From: LMUY01 sp964235495
GTDB taxonomy: Bacteria > Pseudomonadota > Alphaproteobacteria > Acetobacterales > Acetobacteraceae
Length of the DNA stretch: 64,000 nucleotides
Direction of reading: 5' to 3'
NCBI GenBank assembly: GCA_964235495.1
Contig: CAXSAX010000007.1
Coordinates: forward strand, 1 to 64,000
Shown: positions 49,658 through 58,413 of the stretch, one piece after another
Layout of the letters: every line of letters starts with the position of its first letter
Numbering within the stretch: the first letter of the stretch is position 1
The notes under the pieces: generated by a model
Told to the model about the DNA's origin: nothing
The model's database searches: none
Seen by the model: the letters and a program-made list of their open reading frames with translations, nothing else
Program-made: the position numbers and the translations under genes

Positions 49658-50503
49658 ATGAAACTGCTCCGAGTTGGTGCACCCGGCACCGAGAAGCCTG
49701 CCCTGCTCGCCGCCGACGGCACGATGCGGGACCTGTCCGGCCTGGTGCGGGACATCAATGCCGAGGCGCTCTCCCCCGCCGGGCTGGCCAAACTCGCCGC
49801 TTTTGACCCGGCCGCTCTGCCGGTGGTGGCAGGCACGCCCCGGATCGGCCCCTGCATCGTCCGCCCGCTCAACTTCGTCTGCATCGGCCTGAACTATGCC
49901 GACCACGCGGCCGAGTCCGGCATGCCGATCCCCAAGGAGCCGATCGTGTTCCTCAAGTCGCTCGGCGCGTTCAGCGGCCCGTATGACGACGTGCGCATCC
50001 CCCGCGGCTCCAGCAAGACCGACTGGGAGGTCGAGCTGGGCATCGTCATCGGCACCAAGGCGTCCTCCGTGCCCGAGCATGAGGCGATGGAGCACGTCGC
50101 CGGGTATTGCGTGGTCAACGACGTGAGCGAGCGCGAGTACCAGATCGAGCGCGGCGGCACGTGGGACAAGGGCAAGGGCTGCGACACATTCGGCCCCACC
50201 GGCCCCTGGATGGTGACCAAGGACGAGGTGCCCGACCCGCAGGCGCTCGACCTGTGGTGCGACGTGGACGGCCGGCGGATGCAGCACGGCAACACGCGCA
50301 CGATGATCTTCACAGTGCGCGAGCTGGTCAGCTACGTCAGCCACTTCATCACCCTGCACGCCGGCGACGTGATTGCGACCGGCACGCCGCCGGGCGTGGG
50401 CCTGGGCATCAAGCCGGAGCCGGTGTTCCTGCGCGCGGGACAGATGATGCAGGCGGGGGTGCAGGGCTTGGGAGAGCAGAGGCAGGTGCTTGTGGCCGGG
50501 TAG
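49658..50503 (+). CDS. Fumarylacetoacetate hydrolase family protein
   Basis: The 281-residue protein has a short N-terminal domain and the FAH fold. The metal ligands are seen as ExE in DWEVELGIVIG, with IGLNYADHAAESG and the substrate segment WDKGKGCDTFGPTGPW. The closest groups act as ureidoglycolate lyase, 2-keto-4-pentenoate hydratase or acylpyruvase. Chemistry is hydrolysis of C-C bonds or decarboxylation of small keto acids; the exact substrate is unknown. It stands alone and is followed by hairpins. Confidence 0.9.
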   Translation: MKLLRVGAPGTEKPALLAADGTMRDLSGLVRDINAEALSPAGLAKLAAFDPAALPVVAGTPRIGPCIVRPLNFVCIGLNYADHAAESGMPIPKEPIVFLKSLGAFSGPYDDVRIPRGSSKTDWEVELGIVIGTKASSVPEHEAMEHVAGYCVVNDVSEREYQIERGGTWDKGKGCDTFGPTGPWMVTKDEVPDPQALDLWCDVDGRRMQHGNTRTMIFTVRELVSYVSHFITLHAGDVIATGTPPGVGLGIKPEPVFLRAGQMMQAGVQGLGEQRQVLVAG

Positions 50504-50505
50504 CG

Positions 50506-50588
50506 GCAGGGCTTTGCCCTGCACCCAGAAGGGGACAGTCGTCCCCTTCACCCCTTTATGCGAGAGTGTCCAAAGGACGGCTGTCCTC
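50506..50588 (+). terminator. Tandem hairpins after the FAH-family gene
   Basis: Three perfect hairpins follow the stop at 50503: GCAGGGC-TTT-GCCCTGC (50506-50522), AAGGGGAC-AGTC-GTCCCCTT (50529-50548) and AGGAC-GGCT-GTCCT (about 50575-50588). CCCCTTTATG follows the second. The first probably ends FAH transcription. The block resembles repetitive intergenic hairpins common in GC-rich alphaproteobacteria, but only this copy was noticed in the window. Confidence 0.65.
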
Positions 50589-50889
50589 TAGTAGGGTGCG
50601 GACAAAACCCCGCCAAGCCGCGGTATGACGCCAGCGACTTGGGTAGTCGCTGCTGCGAGACTAGATTTTACGGACAGCACAGGCAAGTAAGGTTGCCGGG
50701 ATAGCTTCTATTCTGATGCATGCTAGGTCAGTCGAGGCAGCAGAGTTTTGCCAGCAAATTGGGGGCGAGCAGGCTGACTTTCAGACATTGATGCTTACAC
50801 TGCTACTGGCGTCCTGTGGAGCGGTCATTGTTAACTCTTGTAGGTTGAGTTTAGTTTAAACTCAAGCGGCAATCCTATCACATACAATA
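50589..50889. other. AT-richer intergenic border of the ATPase island
   Basis: Nothing codes here. Base composition shifts to AT-rich across this stretch, marking the left edge of the ATPase island. It holds two further hairpins: CAGCGACT-TGGGT-AGTCGCTG (50632-50652), and TTGAGTTTA-GTT-TAAACTCAA (50845-50865), a perfect 9-bp palindrome 25 bases beyond the ATPase stop, which may end its transcription. No tRNA, integrase or direct repeat was found. Confidence 0.5.
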
Positions 50890-51861
50890 TTACCGCCTCT
50901 CTTCTCGTAATTTTGTGTATTCTTTTAGACCAAGGTGGACTTTAAATCGGGTAGCAGCGTTGTCCCACCCTGCTTCAGGGTCGGTATACTGAAATGCCCA
51001 AGAGCTTCCCCCATAACCGCTTCGACGCTCATATCCGATCACCGAAAACTTGTACAACATTGAGAATGCCTCAATCGGCCCTAATTTGTTGGCAGACGAT
51101 TTCCTACGTTGGTACTCTCTAATGAAATCTTCCCGCTCAAAGGTAAGTGTTGTTAAAGCGGAGCAGGCTTGTAAGGACTCATCCCAATTTGGCCAGTGAG
51201 GTCGAATTTCATCATCTAACTCTGCTTTTAGGTAAATAGAATACTCGTCTCTTGAAGCAACGATATCCTCATTGATAATCTGCAGGTTAGGAGAGTTACG
51301 CCGTTTAGCTTCGCTCAAAGTCGCGTTGAGAAATCGGATTACATCTCGTGGGCGTAGAAAAGTCCGAGCGAGGATATGGTTCCATTTCGTCTGTGAGCCT
51401 CTCATGAGATCGGGTGCTGCTATATCCTTCCACCCTATAGTATTACCTAGCTTAGCTTGAAGCCGCGCGTTAACAAGGTCAAGAAGATTAGACGAACTCC
51501 ATCCAAGGTTGAGTGTAAGTGTTTGAGTAATCTTGTTTTTGTCTGAAAATTGTAGCTCATCCCAAAGATCGCTTCGAAGGTACACGACAGGGTTAATCAA
51601 ACCACCTATGTGTGAACTTTCGCGCTTTAATTCCCTTGCTGCAATTATTAAACCAATAAGCATGAGTTGACGATTAGCATTGAATTCCGACAAGCCCTGA
51701 TCCAGTTCATCAAAATGCACACTCAGGGAACCAAGTGACGCATCCTGTGCCACCTCAAGTACAGCATCTATCAATGCAGAGGAGAGTAGATTTAACTCTA
51801 AGCCCAAACGGTGATCACCCGAATCACGATCCAAAGCTACTCCACCTAGTTGATTGCCCAT
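50890..51861 (-). CDS. C-terminal part of a frameshift-split P-loop ATPase
   Basis: The 323-residue frame carries what should be the Walker B strand of an ATPase, LGSLSVHFDELDQGL at about residues 40-55. A helical region with SKLIR-type arginines follows (FLRPRDVIRFLNATLSEAKRRN) and an IRPHWPNWDESLQACSALT segment near the end. It lacks Walker A, which is in the preceding frame (51846-52331). The two frames overlap by 16 bases. The product resembles the Sll1717-type P-loop ATPases. Codon use is AT-rich and unlike the neighbours. It is probably a broken copy of one gene of about 480 codons. Confidence 0.65.
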   Translation of the reverse strand: MGNQLGGVALDRDSGDHRLGLELNLLSSALIDAVLEVAQDASLGSLSVHFDELDQGLSEFNANRQLMLIGLIIAARELKRESSHIGGLINPVVYLRSDLWDELQFSDKNKITQTLTLNLGWSSSNLLDLVNARLQAKLGNTIGWKDIAAPDLMRGSQTKWNHILARTFLRPRDVIRFLNATLSEAKRRNSPNLQIINEDIVASRDEYSIYLKAELDDEIRPHWPNWDESLQACSALTTLTFEREDFIREYQRRKSSANKLGPIEAFSMLYKFSVIGYERRSGYGGSSWAFQYTDPEAGWDNAATRFKVHLGLKEYTKLREERR

Positions 51862-52331
51862 AACCGAAGGTTAATAGAAAGCCTACTTAGTCTTAACTTG
51901 CTAGGGCGTAATATGTCAGAAAGAGCAGGGTCGTTTCCGCCGTAATTGTCTCTTAAGAACTCTTTTATTTTTCCCGCACAATGGCTTGCACCCCCGCGAG
52001 AATCAGAAACCACTAGGCTACAAAGCTCGACCGCAATTAAATATCTCCATGACGAAACATATGCCTCAATGTCAGACGCGCCACGATCAACTCTGCTTGC
52101 ATGAACATTCCATGGATAACCTCTTAAATTGAGAGATTTAGATAGGCCGCTACTATGCGACTCTGTGAAGTAACGGACGATTGCCGTTTTGCCAGTACCC
52201 TTCCGTCCCAAAACGAGAAAGGCGCGACTTGAAGAAATGTTATCAACCGCGTTTGTTGATAGAAAATAATCAAGAACCGCATCGTCTTCAGCCGCCACGT
52301 CGCCAAACGAGTCAAGCTGATTAAGTAGCAC
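51846..52331 (-). CDS. N-terminal part of a frameshift-split P-loop ATPase
   Basis: The 161-residue frame starts GTG at 52331 with a GGAG ribosome site. Walker A is FLVLGRKGTGKTAIVRYF at about residues 38-55. It ends 3 codons after the point where the next frame takes over (51846-51861). The Walker B motif is only in that second frame, so the two halves belonged to one protein. The likely family is the Sll1717-type P-loop ATPases, whose role is poorly known; some P-loop ATPases of this kind lie in defence islands. Here no partner gene is seen. Confidence 0.65.
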   Translation of the reverse strand: MLLNQLDSFGDVAAEDDAVLDYFLSTNAVDNISSSRAFLVLGRKGTGKTAIVRYFTESHSSGLSKSLNLRGYPWNVHASRVDRGASDIEAYVSSWRYLIAVELCSLVVSDSRGGASHCAGKIKEFLRDNYGGNDPALSDILRPSKLRLSRLSINLRLWAIN

Positions 52332-52377
52332 GTTTATCTATCTCCAAAGAAATCTCAGAAGCAGCTTACAACGCATT

Positions 52378-53952
52378 TCACGCCCTCCGCACCCCCCAGA
52401 ACATTGCAAACCCCTCCAATACCCCCGTAACCCCCCGATAAGCCGTTGTCACGAAATCCTGCCCCAGCGGCACGTATGGCACGTCCACGAACGCCCGCGC
52501 CTGCAACTCCGCCGCCAGCCGTTTCTGCTCCGATTCGTCCGCCGTCGCCAGCCACTGGTCCCGCAGCGCTTCGATCGCCGGGCTGCTCGGCCAGCCCAGA
52601 GCGGCGGCGGCGCCGTTGCCGCGCAGCATCACGTTGGTGGCCGGCGTCAGCATGTCGGCGCCGTCCCAGAAGGTATGGAACACGCTCCAGCCGCCCGCAT
52701 TCGGCGGCGCCTTGTTGGCGCGGCGCTGCACCACGCTGCCCCAGTCCATCGCCTGATAATCCACCTTGAGGCCCACGCGCCGCATCAGGTCGGCTCCCAC
52801 GTCGGCCAGCGCCTTCAGGATGGGGAAATCGGTGGGGGCCAGCAGCACTACCGGCTCGCCGCGGTAGCCGGCGTCGCGGATCGCCTTGGCGGCGGCGGGC
52901 ACGTCGGGCTTGCGGTGCAGCGCGTCCAGGCCGGCATCGCTCGCCATGGCGGTGCCGGGGGTGAAGAAGCCGGCGGGGACGTGCTTCAGCGCCGGGTCCT
53001 CGCCCACCACGGCAGTCAGGAAATCCATCTGGTCCACCGCGGAGAGCAGGGCGCGGCGGATGGCGGGGTTGTCGAACAGCGGGTGGAGTTGGTTCATCCG
53101 CAGCACCGGAATTTGGCCGGCCGGGTTGGGGTTGACCACGCTGATACCCTGGGTGCGGCGCAGCATGGGCAGCAGGTCAGGCAGCGGGTTCTCCCACCAA
53201 TCCACCTCGCCCGCCTGCAACGCCGCCGCCGCGGTCGCCGGGTCGGGGATCACCTGCCACTCGACGCGGTCGAAGTTCGCCAGCTTGGGGCCGCTGGTCC
53301 AGTCGGGCGTGCCGGTGGGCACGGGGACGTAGCGGTCAAACCGCTCATACACCACGCGGGCACCAACCACGCGCTCGCCGGCCAGGAAGCGGAACGGGCC
53401 GGAGCCGACCATCTCCGTCACCTGGGTGAACGGGTCGGTCAGCGCCAGGCGCTCGGGCATGATCGGGCACATGGTGCTGCCGCACTTGCCCAGCGCGTCC
53501 GGCAGCAGCGGGAAGGGGCGCTTCAGGCGGAACAGGATGGTCTGGTCGTCAGGCGCGGAAAGCTCGTCGGTGGCGGCCATCAGCGCCTGGCCGAACGCGT
53601 CCCGCACGCCCCAGCGCCGGATGCTGGCCACGCAGTCCCGCGCCAGCACGGACGCGCCGTCATGAAACAGCAGGCCGGGGCGCAGGCCGAGCCGCCACTG
53701 CGTGTCCCCGGCGCTGCGCACGGCGCCGGCCACCATCTGCGGGCTGGGGCGGAAGTGGCCGTCCACGCCGTACAGCGTGTCGAATACCGCGAAACCGTGA
53801 TTGCGGGTGACGTAGGCGGTGGTCCACACCGGGTCCAGCACCGCGAGGTCGGCCTGCGGAATGAAGCGCAGCACGCGTGGCCCGGCGGCGCGGGCAATGG
53901 CCGGCATAGCCAACGCCGCGGCGGATCCTGCAAGGAAAGTTCGGCGATCCAT
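52378..53952 (-). CDS. ABC transporter substrate-binding protein, peptide type
   Basis: The 524-residue protein begins MDRRTFLAGSAAALAMPAIARAAG, a twin-arginine-like signal (RR, cleavage about residue 22). The body is an SBP_bac_5 (oligopeptide/nickel type) domain with LRFIPQADLAVLDPVWTTAYVTRNHG, the usual start. No permease or ATPase genes adjoin it. It may work with a distant ABC system. The GC content is high again, marking the right edge of the AT-rich island. Confidence 0.88.
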   Translation of the reverse strand: MDRRTFLAGSAAALAMPAIARAAGPRVLRFIPQADLAVLDPVWTTAYVTRNHGFAVFDTLYGVDGHFRPSPQMVAGAVRSAGDTQWRLGLRPGLLFHDGASVLARDCVASIRRWGVRDAFGQALMAATDELSAPDDQTILFRLKRPFPLLPDALGKCGSTMCPIMPERLALTDPFTQVTEMVGSGPFRFLAGERVVGARVVYERFDRYVPVPTGTPDWTSGPKLANFDRVEWQVIPDPATAAAALQAGEVDWWENPLPDLLPMLRRTQGISVVNPNPAGQIPVLRMNQLHPLFDNPAIRRALLSAVDQMDFLTAVVGEDPALKHVPAGFFTPGTAMASDAGLDALHRKPDVPAAAKAIRDAGYRGEPVVLLAPTDFPILKALADVGADLMRRVGLKVDYQAMDWGSVVQRRANKAPPNAGGWSVFHTFWDGADMLTPATNVMLRGNGAAAALGWPSSPAIEALRDQWLATADESEQKRLAAELQARAFVDVPYVPLGQDFVTTAYRGVTGVLEGFAMFWGVRRA

Positions 53953-54008
53953 AGGCAGACTCCTGTACTCCCCGCCCATCTTGCGAGCGGCGTAGCACGG
54001 CGATCAAG

Positions 54009-56075
54009 CTAGACCGCGCCCAGCCCAGCGACTTCGCGCCAACCGGTCTCGTCCACCGTGGCCACGCCCAGCTCGGCCGCCTTCTTCGCCTTGGACCCGG
54101 CGTCCGCGCCCAGCACCACCAGATCGGTCTTTTTCGAGACGCTATCCGTCACTCGCGCGCCTAGCGCCTCCGCCCGGGCCTTGGCCTCTGGCCGGGTCAT
54201 GGTGGCGAGCGACCCGGTGAACACCAGCAGCTTGCCGGAAAGTGCCCCCTCCGCTTTGGCCGTTTCCGGCTGCACCGTCACTTCGGCGGCCAGGTCGTCC
54301 AGCACCGCTAGGTTGCGCGGCTCGGCGAAGAACCCGACCAGCTCGTCCGCAATGGCGCCGCCCACCCGCATGATGCTGCCCAGCGCCAGCCGCTCGTCCG
54401 AGCCCACCATGGCGGCGGCCAACATCTGCGCGCGCCACTCAGGCAGCGTGCCGTAATGCCGGGCGAGCAGCTTGGCGTTAGCCTCGCCGATGCGACGGAT
54501 GCCGAGGGCGTAGATAAAGCGGGACAACCCAATGCTGCGCCGGGACTCGATGGAGCGGACCAGGTTGGCGGCACTGGTGGCACCCCAGCCCTCCCGCGCT
54601 GCAATTGCCGCCTCGTGGGTGTGCAGGCGGAAGATGTCCGCGGGGGCGTCAATCAGGCCGTCCGTGTGGAAAGCACGGATAGTCTGCTCACCGAGGTGCT
54701 CGATGTCGAAGGCGAGACGGCTGACGAAGTGGGCCAGGCGCTCGATGGTCTGCGCCGGGCAAGTCAGCCCCCCAGTGCAGCGGCGCACCACTTCGCCGGC
54801 GGCGCGCACGGCGAGGCTGCCGCAGGCGGGGCAGTGATCCAGCATGGCGAACGGCGCCGGGCCGCGCGGGGCACCCGGCACGGGGCCGAGCACCTGAGGA
54901 ATCACGTCGCCAGCCCGCTGCAACTCCACCGTGTCCCCGGCGCGCACGTCCTTGCGGGCGATCTCGTCCTCGTTGTGTAGGGTGGCGCGGGTGACGAGCA
55001 CACCACCAATGTTGACGCTTTGCAGAATGGCGACGGGAGTGAGCGAGCCAGTGCGTCCCACCTGAATGCGAATGTCCTCAAGGAGAGTGGTGGCGCGCTC
55101 GGCAGGAAACTTCCAGGCGGTGGCCCAGCGCGGGCTGCGACCCACGAAGCCAAGGCGGCGCTGCAGGACGAGGTCGTCGATCTTGTACACGGCCCCGTCG
55201 ATGTCGTACGGCAGGCTGGCGCGACGTGCGGCCATGGCAGCGTGGAACGCTTCTGCGCCAGACTGGTCCACCTGCTCGTTGAACGGGTTGGTGCTGAAAC
55301 CCCAGGCTTTCAGTTGGGCGAGATAGCTCCAGTGAGTTGGCGCGGGCAGCTCACTGGCCTCGCCGAACGCATAAGCAAACAAGCCGAGCGGTCGGGCGCC
55401 AGTGACCTTGGGGTCCAGTTGGCGCAGGCTGCCAGCTGCGGAATTGCGTGGGTTGGCATAGGTTTTCAGCCCGGCTGTAACCTGGGCGGCGTTGAGGGCC
55501 AGGAAGTCTGCCTTGGTCATGAACACCTCGCCGCGTATCTCGATGCGAGCCGGCGCTGTCCCGCAGAGGCGCTGCGGCACGGCCGGCATGGTGCGCAGGT
55601 TGGCCGTCACATCCTCTCCCTCCATGCCGTCCCCCCGCGTGGCGCCGTGAACCAGATAGCCCGCCTCGTAGGTCAGCGAGATGGACAGGCCGTCGATCTT
55701 GGGCTCCGCCACGAAGGCCAGGACAGGGTTTTTCAGGCCGAGAAAGCGGGCAATACGAGCACAGAACTCGTCAAAGTCCAGTCGGCTGAACGCGTTGTCC
55801 AGACTCAGCATGGGCACGCGATGAGCAATCTTGGCAAAGCCGCTGGCGGCTTGCGCACCCACGCGGTGCGCCGGGCTGTCGGGACGGATCAGGCTAGGAA
55901 AGCGGGCCTCGATGGCAGAGTTGCGTTGGCGCAACGCGTCATACTCGGCGTCCGTGATCTCCGGCGCATCCTGCGTGTTGTACAGCCGATCGTGATGGGC
56001 GATGTCATGGGCAAGGCGCTCCAGCTCAACGGCAGCCTCCTCTTCCGTCAGTTGCTCAGGCATTTGATCAATCAT
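54009..56075 (-). CDS. ligA: NAD-dependent DNA ligase
   Basis: LigA seals nicks in replication and repair with NAD as adenylate donor. From the ATG at 56075 the protein has 688 residues. The Ia domain begins with the YYxxD-type segment around LYNTQDAPEITDAEYD. The adenylation Lys is Lys126 in EPKIDG. A four-Cys zinc finger (CPACGS, RCTGGLTCPAQ), HhH motifs and a C-terminal BRCT domain follow. The longer in-frame extension to 56186 lacks family similarity. Confidence 0.96.
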   Translation of the reverse strand: MIDQMPEQLTEEEAAVELERLAHDIAHHDRLYNTQDAPEITDAEYDALRQRNSAIEARFPSLIRPDSPAHRVGAQAASGFAKIAHRVPMLSLDNAFSRLDFDEFCARIARFLGLKNPVLAFVAEPKIDGLSISLTYEAGYLVHGATRGDGMEGEDVTANLRTMPAVPQRLCGTAPARIEIRGEVFMTKADFLALNAAQVTAGLKTYANPRNSAAGSLRQLDPKVTGARPLGLFAYAFGEASELPAPTHWSYLAQLKAWGFSTNPFNEQVDQSGAEAFHAAMAARRASLPYDIDGAVYKIDDLVLQRRLGFVGRSPRWATAWKFPAERATTLLEDIRIQVGRTGSLTPVAILQSVNIGGVLVTRATLHNEDEIARKDVRAGDTVELQRAGDVIPQVLGPVPGAPRGPAPFAMLDHCPACGSLAVRAAGEVVRRCTGGLTCPAQTIERLAHFVSRLAFDIEHLGEQTIRAFHTDGLIDAPADIFRLHTHEAAIAAREGWGATSAANLVRSIESRRSIGLSRFIYALGIRRIGEANAKLLARHYGTLPEWRAQMLAAAMVGSDERLALGSIMRVGGAIADELVGFFAEPRNLAVLDDLAAEVTVQPETAKAEGALSGKLLVFTGSLATMTRPEAKARAEALGARVTDSVSKKTDLVVLGADAGSKAKKAAELGVATVDETGWREVAGLGAV

Positions 56076-56356
56076 GGCACTGTCCTCGCACCTTAGCCGT
56101 TTGTAGGAACGCCATTTCAGCCGATCCCTCCCGCTCGTGGGACGTAGCGGATGGCCCTTGGCCACCTCGAAGAGTTTGTGAGCCAAGGTTTCTCACAACT
56201 ATGGCAGCACTTTAGCAACAGACGGTAACACCCTGCGAGTGCTTAGATTTTCACAATGAAGCACTGCAAAATCAAGATTTCACGCCCATTTTGCGATGTG
56301 TCGCGGCGCACAAGGCGCTTTCCTTATGGCGCGGGGCGGTTCACATCACTGCCTCG
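56076..56356. other. Region between ligA and hprK, with an inverted repeat
   Basis: This 281-base divergent gap holds the promoters of ligA and hprK. An inverted repeat, AGTGCTT - 14 bases - AAGCACT (56238-56265), extends outwards by TGC/GCA with one bulged G. It is flanked by repeated GATTT. It may be an operator or a leader hairpin. No gene or tRNA is visible. Confidence 0.45.
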
Positions 56357-56773
56357 ATGCAATTCCATGCGAGCTGCGCTGCCCGGGAAGGGTACGGTGT
56401 GCTGCTGCTAGGTCCCTCGGGGTCGGGCAAGTCAAATCTTTTGCTGCGTCTGCTTGACCACGGCTTTTCCCTTGTGGCCGATGATCGGGTGGACATGATG
56501 GATGGCACGGCATCCGTCCCGCCCGCGTTGGCCGGGTTGCTGGAGGTTCGCGGGCTAGGTTTGATTTGCCTGCCCTACATTCCATCCGCCCCTGTCGTTC
56601 TTGCCGTTGAGATGGGGTTGGGCGAGCGGCTGCCGCAGCCAGCAATGCATGCCTGGTGCGGTCAACCATTGGTGCGAATCGACCCAACTTGTCCGTCTGC
56701 GGTGCAGCGCGTATCCCTGGCATTAGACTGCGTGCTCGGCCGGGTGCGTCAGATCGCGGGAGCATTCGCATGA
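56357..56773 (+). CDS. hprK: HPr kinase/phosphorylase, short alphaproteobacterial type
   Basis: HprK phosphorylates and dephosphorylates HPr on a serine. This 138-residue protein has only the catalytic C-terminal domain: Walker A LLLGPSGSGKSNLLLRLL and LVADDRVDMMDG, then VEMG in place of the family's capping loop. Absence of the N-terminal domain is normal in alphaproteobacteria. ATG 56357 begins MQFHASC; an upstream in-frame ATG at 56291 is possible. It overlaps rapZ by ATGA. The usual neighbouring two-component genes are absent. Confidence 0.88.
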   Translation: MQFHASCAAREGYGVLLLGPSGSGKSNLLLRLLDHGFSLVADDRVDMMDGTASVPPALAGLLEVRGLGLICLPYIPSAPVVLAVEMGLGERLPQPAMHAWCGQPLVRIDPTCPSAVQRVSLALDCVLGRVRQIAGAFA

Positions 56774-57687
56774 CGCTGCGCCGGGTCGTTCTGGTGACGG
56801 GTCTGGCCGGAGCCGGGCGATCATCGATCTTACGTGTGCTGGAAGACCTTGGCTACGAGGCGGTGGACAATCCGCCGTTGACGCTGACGGAAGAGTTGGT
56901 CAGCCGTGGAGAGGGTGCGGTCGCGATCGGCTTAGATGCGCGCAGCCGCGGCTTTGATGCCTGCGTCGTGCTGTCCACCATGGAGCGGTTGCGAGGCAAC
57001 CGAGGCCTCCAGCTAGATCTTGTGTTTGCCTCAGCCGATGAGGGCTCGCTGCTGCGGCGGTACACCGAGACCCGGCGCCGACATCCGTTGGCTCTGGGCG
57101 GCCGAGTGGTGGACGGCATCGCCGAGGAGGTGGCGCTGACTGCACCCTTGCGCGAAGCAGCCGATCTGGTGATCGACACATCCGACACGTCCCTACCCGC
57201 CCTGCGCCGGCTTGTGGAGAGTCGCTTTTCCTCGCAGCAGCTAAGTTTAACGGTCTGCTTGATGTCCTTTGCCTATCCCCATGGACTGCCACGGGAGGCG
57301 GACTTGGTATTCGATGCACGGTTCTTGCGTAACCCGCACTATGATCCCTATCTGCGGTGCAAGACCGGAACTGAGCCGGATGTGGCAGCCTATGTCGCAG
57401 CTGATCCGGACTTTGACGCGTTCTTCGGCCAAGTTGAGTCCATGCTTCAACTGCTCCTGCCGCGCTTCGTGCAGGAAGGAAAAAAATACGTGACCATTGC
57501 CGTTGGCTGCACGGGCGGGCGACATCGCTCCGTGTTTATCGTCGAGAAGTTGGCGGTTCGTATGGCTGCGTCATGCCACGCGGGCGCGGGCGGCTGGCAT
57601 ATCGTGCCGACGCACCGAGAGCTGCGAATGGCGGATAGCCCCACCACCGAGGCGCTCCGGACTCAGGCAGCCTGGCGCGAACCATGA
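56770..57687 (+). CDS. rapZ: RapZ-family nucleotide-binding protein
   Basis: RapZ-type proteins are P-loop proteins; in E. coli RapZ binds the small RNA GlmZ. The 305 residues have the N-terminal P-loop domain (MTLRRVVLVTGLAGAGRSS), DNPPLTLTEE, and a C-terminal domain with VGCTGGRHRSVFIVEKLA and FVQEGKKYVTIAVGC. The Walker A lysine is replaced by Arg17 (GAGRSS where GAGKS is usual). It overlaps hprK at its start and the EIIA gene at its end (ATGA both). Confidence 0.92.
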   Translation: MTLRRVVLVTGLAGAGRSSILRVLEDLGYEAVDNPPLTLTEELVSRGEGAVAIGLDARSRGFDACVVLSTMERLRGNRGLQLDLVFASADEGSLLRRYTETRRRHPLALGGRVVDGIAEEVALTAPLREAADLVIDTSDTSLPALRRLVESRFSSQQLSLTVCLMSFAYPHGLPREADLVFDARFLRNPHYDPYLRCKTGTEPDVAAYVAADPDFDAFFGQVESMLQLLLPRFVQEGKKYVTIAVGCTGGRHRSVFIVEKLAVRMAASCHAGAGGWHIVPTHRELRMADSPTTEALRTQAAWREP

Positions 57688-58109
57688 TAGGCCTCGTCCT
57701 CGTCTCCCATGGTCGCCTTGCGGAGGAACTTCGCCTGGCGCTCGAACACGTTGTTGGACCGCAAGAGCACGTGGCAACTGTTTGCATTGGGCCAGAAGAT
57801 GACATGGAACTGCGGCGAGCAGATATCCATGCCAGCATATGCAGTGTGGATGACGGAAACGGCGTGGTGCTGCTGACCGACATGTTTGGCGGCACACCCT
57901 CCAATCTGGCCATCTCGCTCATGAACCGACCAGGGGTCGAAGTCATCGCAGGCGTTAACTTGCCCATGCTAGTCAAACTCGCCAAAGTGCGATCCCGCCA
58001 GTCACTAGGCGAATGCGTGGATTGCGCCCAAGCGGCAGGACGAAAGTACATTGCCGCCGCATCCCACGTGCTTCATGGCTGCAAGATCAACAATGCAGGC
58101 AGTAATTGA
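57684..58109 (+). CDS. PTS EIIA component, mannose/fructose class
   Basis: The 141-residue EIIA-Man domain has the phosphorylated His9 in LVLVSHGRLAEEL, and DMFGGTPSNLA. It is a regulatory EIIA (ManX/EIIA-Man-like) without a matching IIB/IIC in the window. It overlaps rapZ at its start (ATGA 57684-57687). In alphaproteobacteria this set acts as a phosphorelay regulator rather than a sugar transporter. Confidence 0.9.
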   Translation: MIGLVLVSHGRLAEELRLALEHVVGPQEHVATVCIGPEDDMELRRADIHASICSVDDGNGVVLLTDMFGGTPSNLAISLMNRPGVEVIAGVNLPMLVKLAKVRSRQSLGECVDCAQAAGRKYIAAASHVLHGCKINNAGSN

Positions 58110-58122
58110 GCGCATAGGTGTG

Positions 58123-58413
58123 ATGGACGACCCGACGGCTTCTCCTCTAACTGTCCAAGCAACCATACGAAACCATCGCGGCCTTCACGCCCGCGCTGCA
58201 GCTAAGTTCGTGACTTTAGCAGAGCAATTCGCAGCCATCATCGAGGTAGGAACAAACGAACAAACTGTATCTGCTCAGTCCATTATGGGTCTTATGATGC
58301 TGGGTGCGGGCAAAGGCACTGTGATCAGATTGCAGGCTAGTGGCGTCGACGCTGCTGACGCCCTGACTGCCTTGGCAGCTTTGGTTGAGGCTGGTTTCCA
58401 TGAGCAAGATTAG
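58123..58413 (+). CDS. ptsH: HPr phosphocarrier protein
   Basis: The 96-residue HPr has the phosphorylation site His22 in NHRGLHARAAAKF and the regulatory serine region VSAQSIMGLMMLGAGKG, the target of HprK. I chose the ATG at 58123 (MDDPTASPLT); ATG 58093 is an alternative. It ends the gene cluster. Enzyme I does not follow; a 14-codon frame with RRKTQGIV overlapping the HPr end might be its truncated start. Confidence 0.92.
   Translation: MDDPTASPLTVQATIRNHRGLHARAAAKFVTLAEQFAAIIEVGTNEQTVSAQSIMGLMMLGAGKGTVIRLQASGVDAADALTALAALVEAGFHEQD

Noticed and set aside
50890..52331. A complete new defence system around the AT-rich ATPase
   Set aside because: Only one broken gene is present; no nuclease, methylase, toxin or second component lies within the island.
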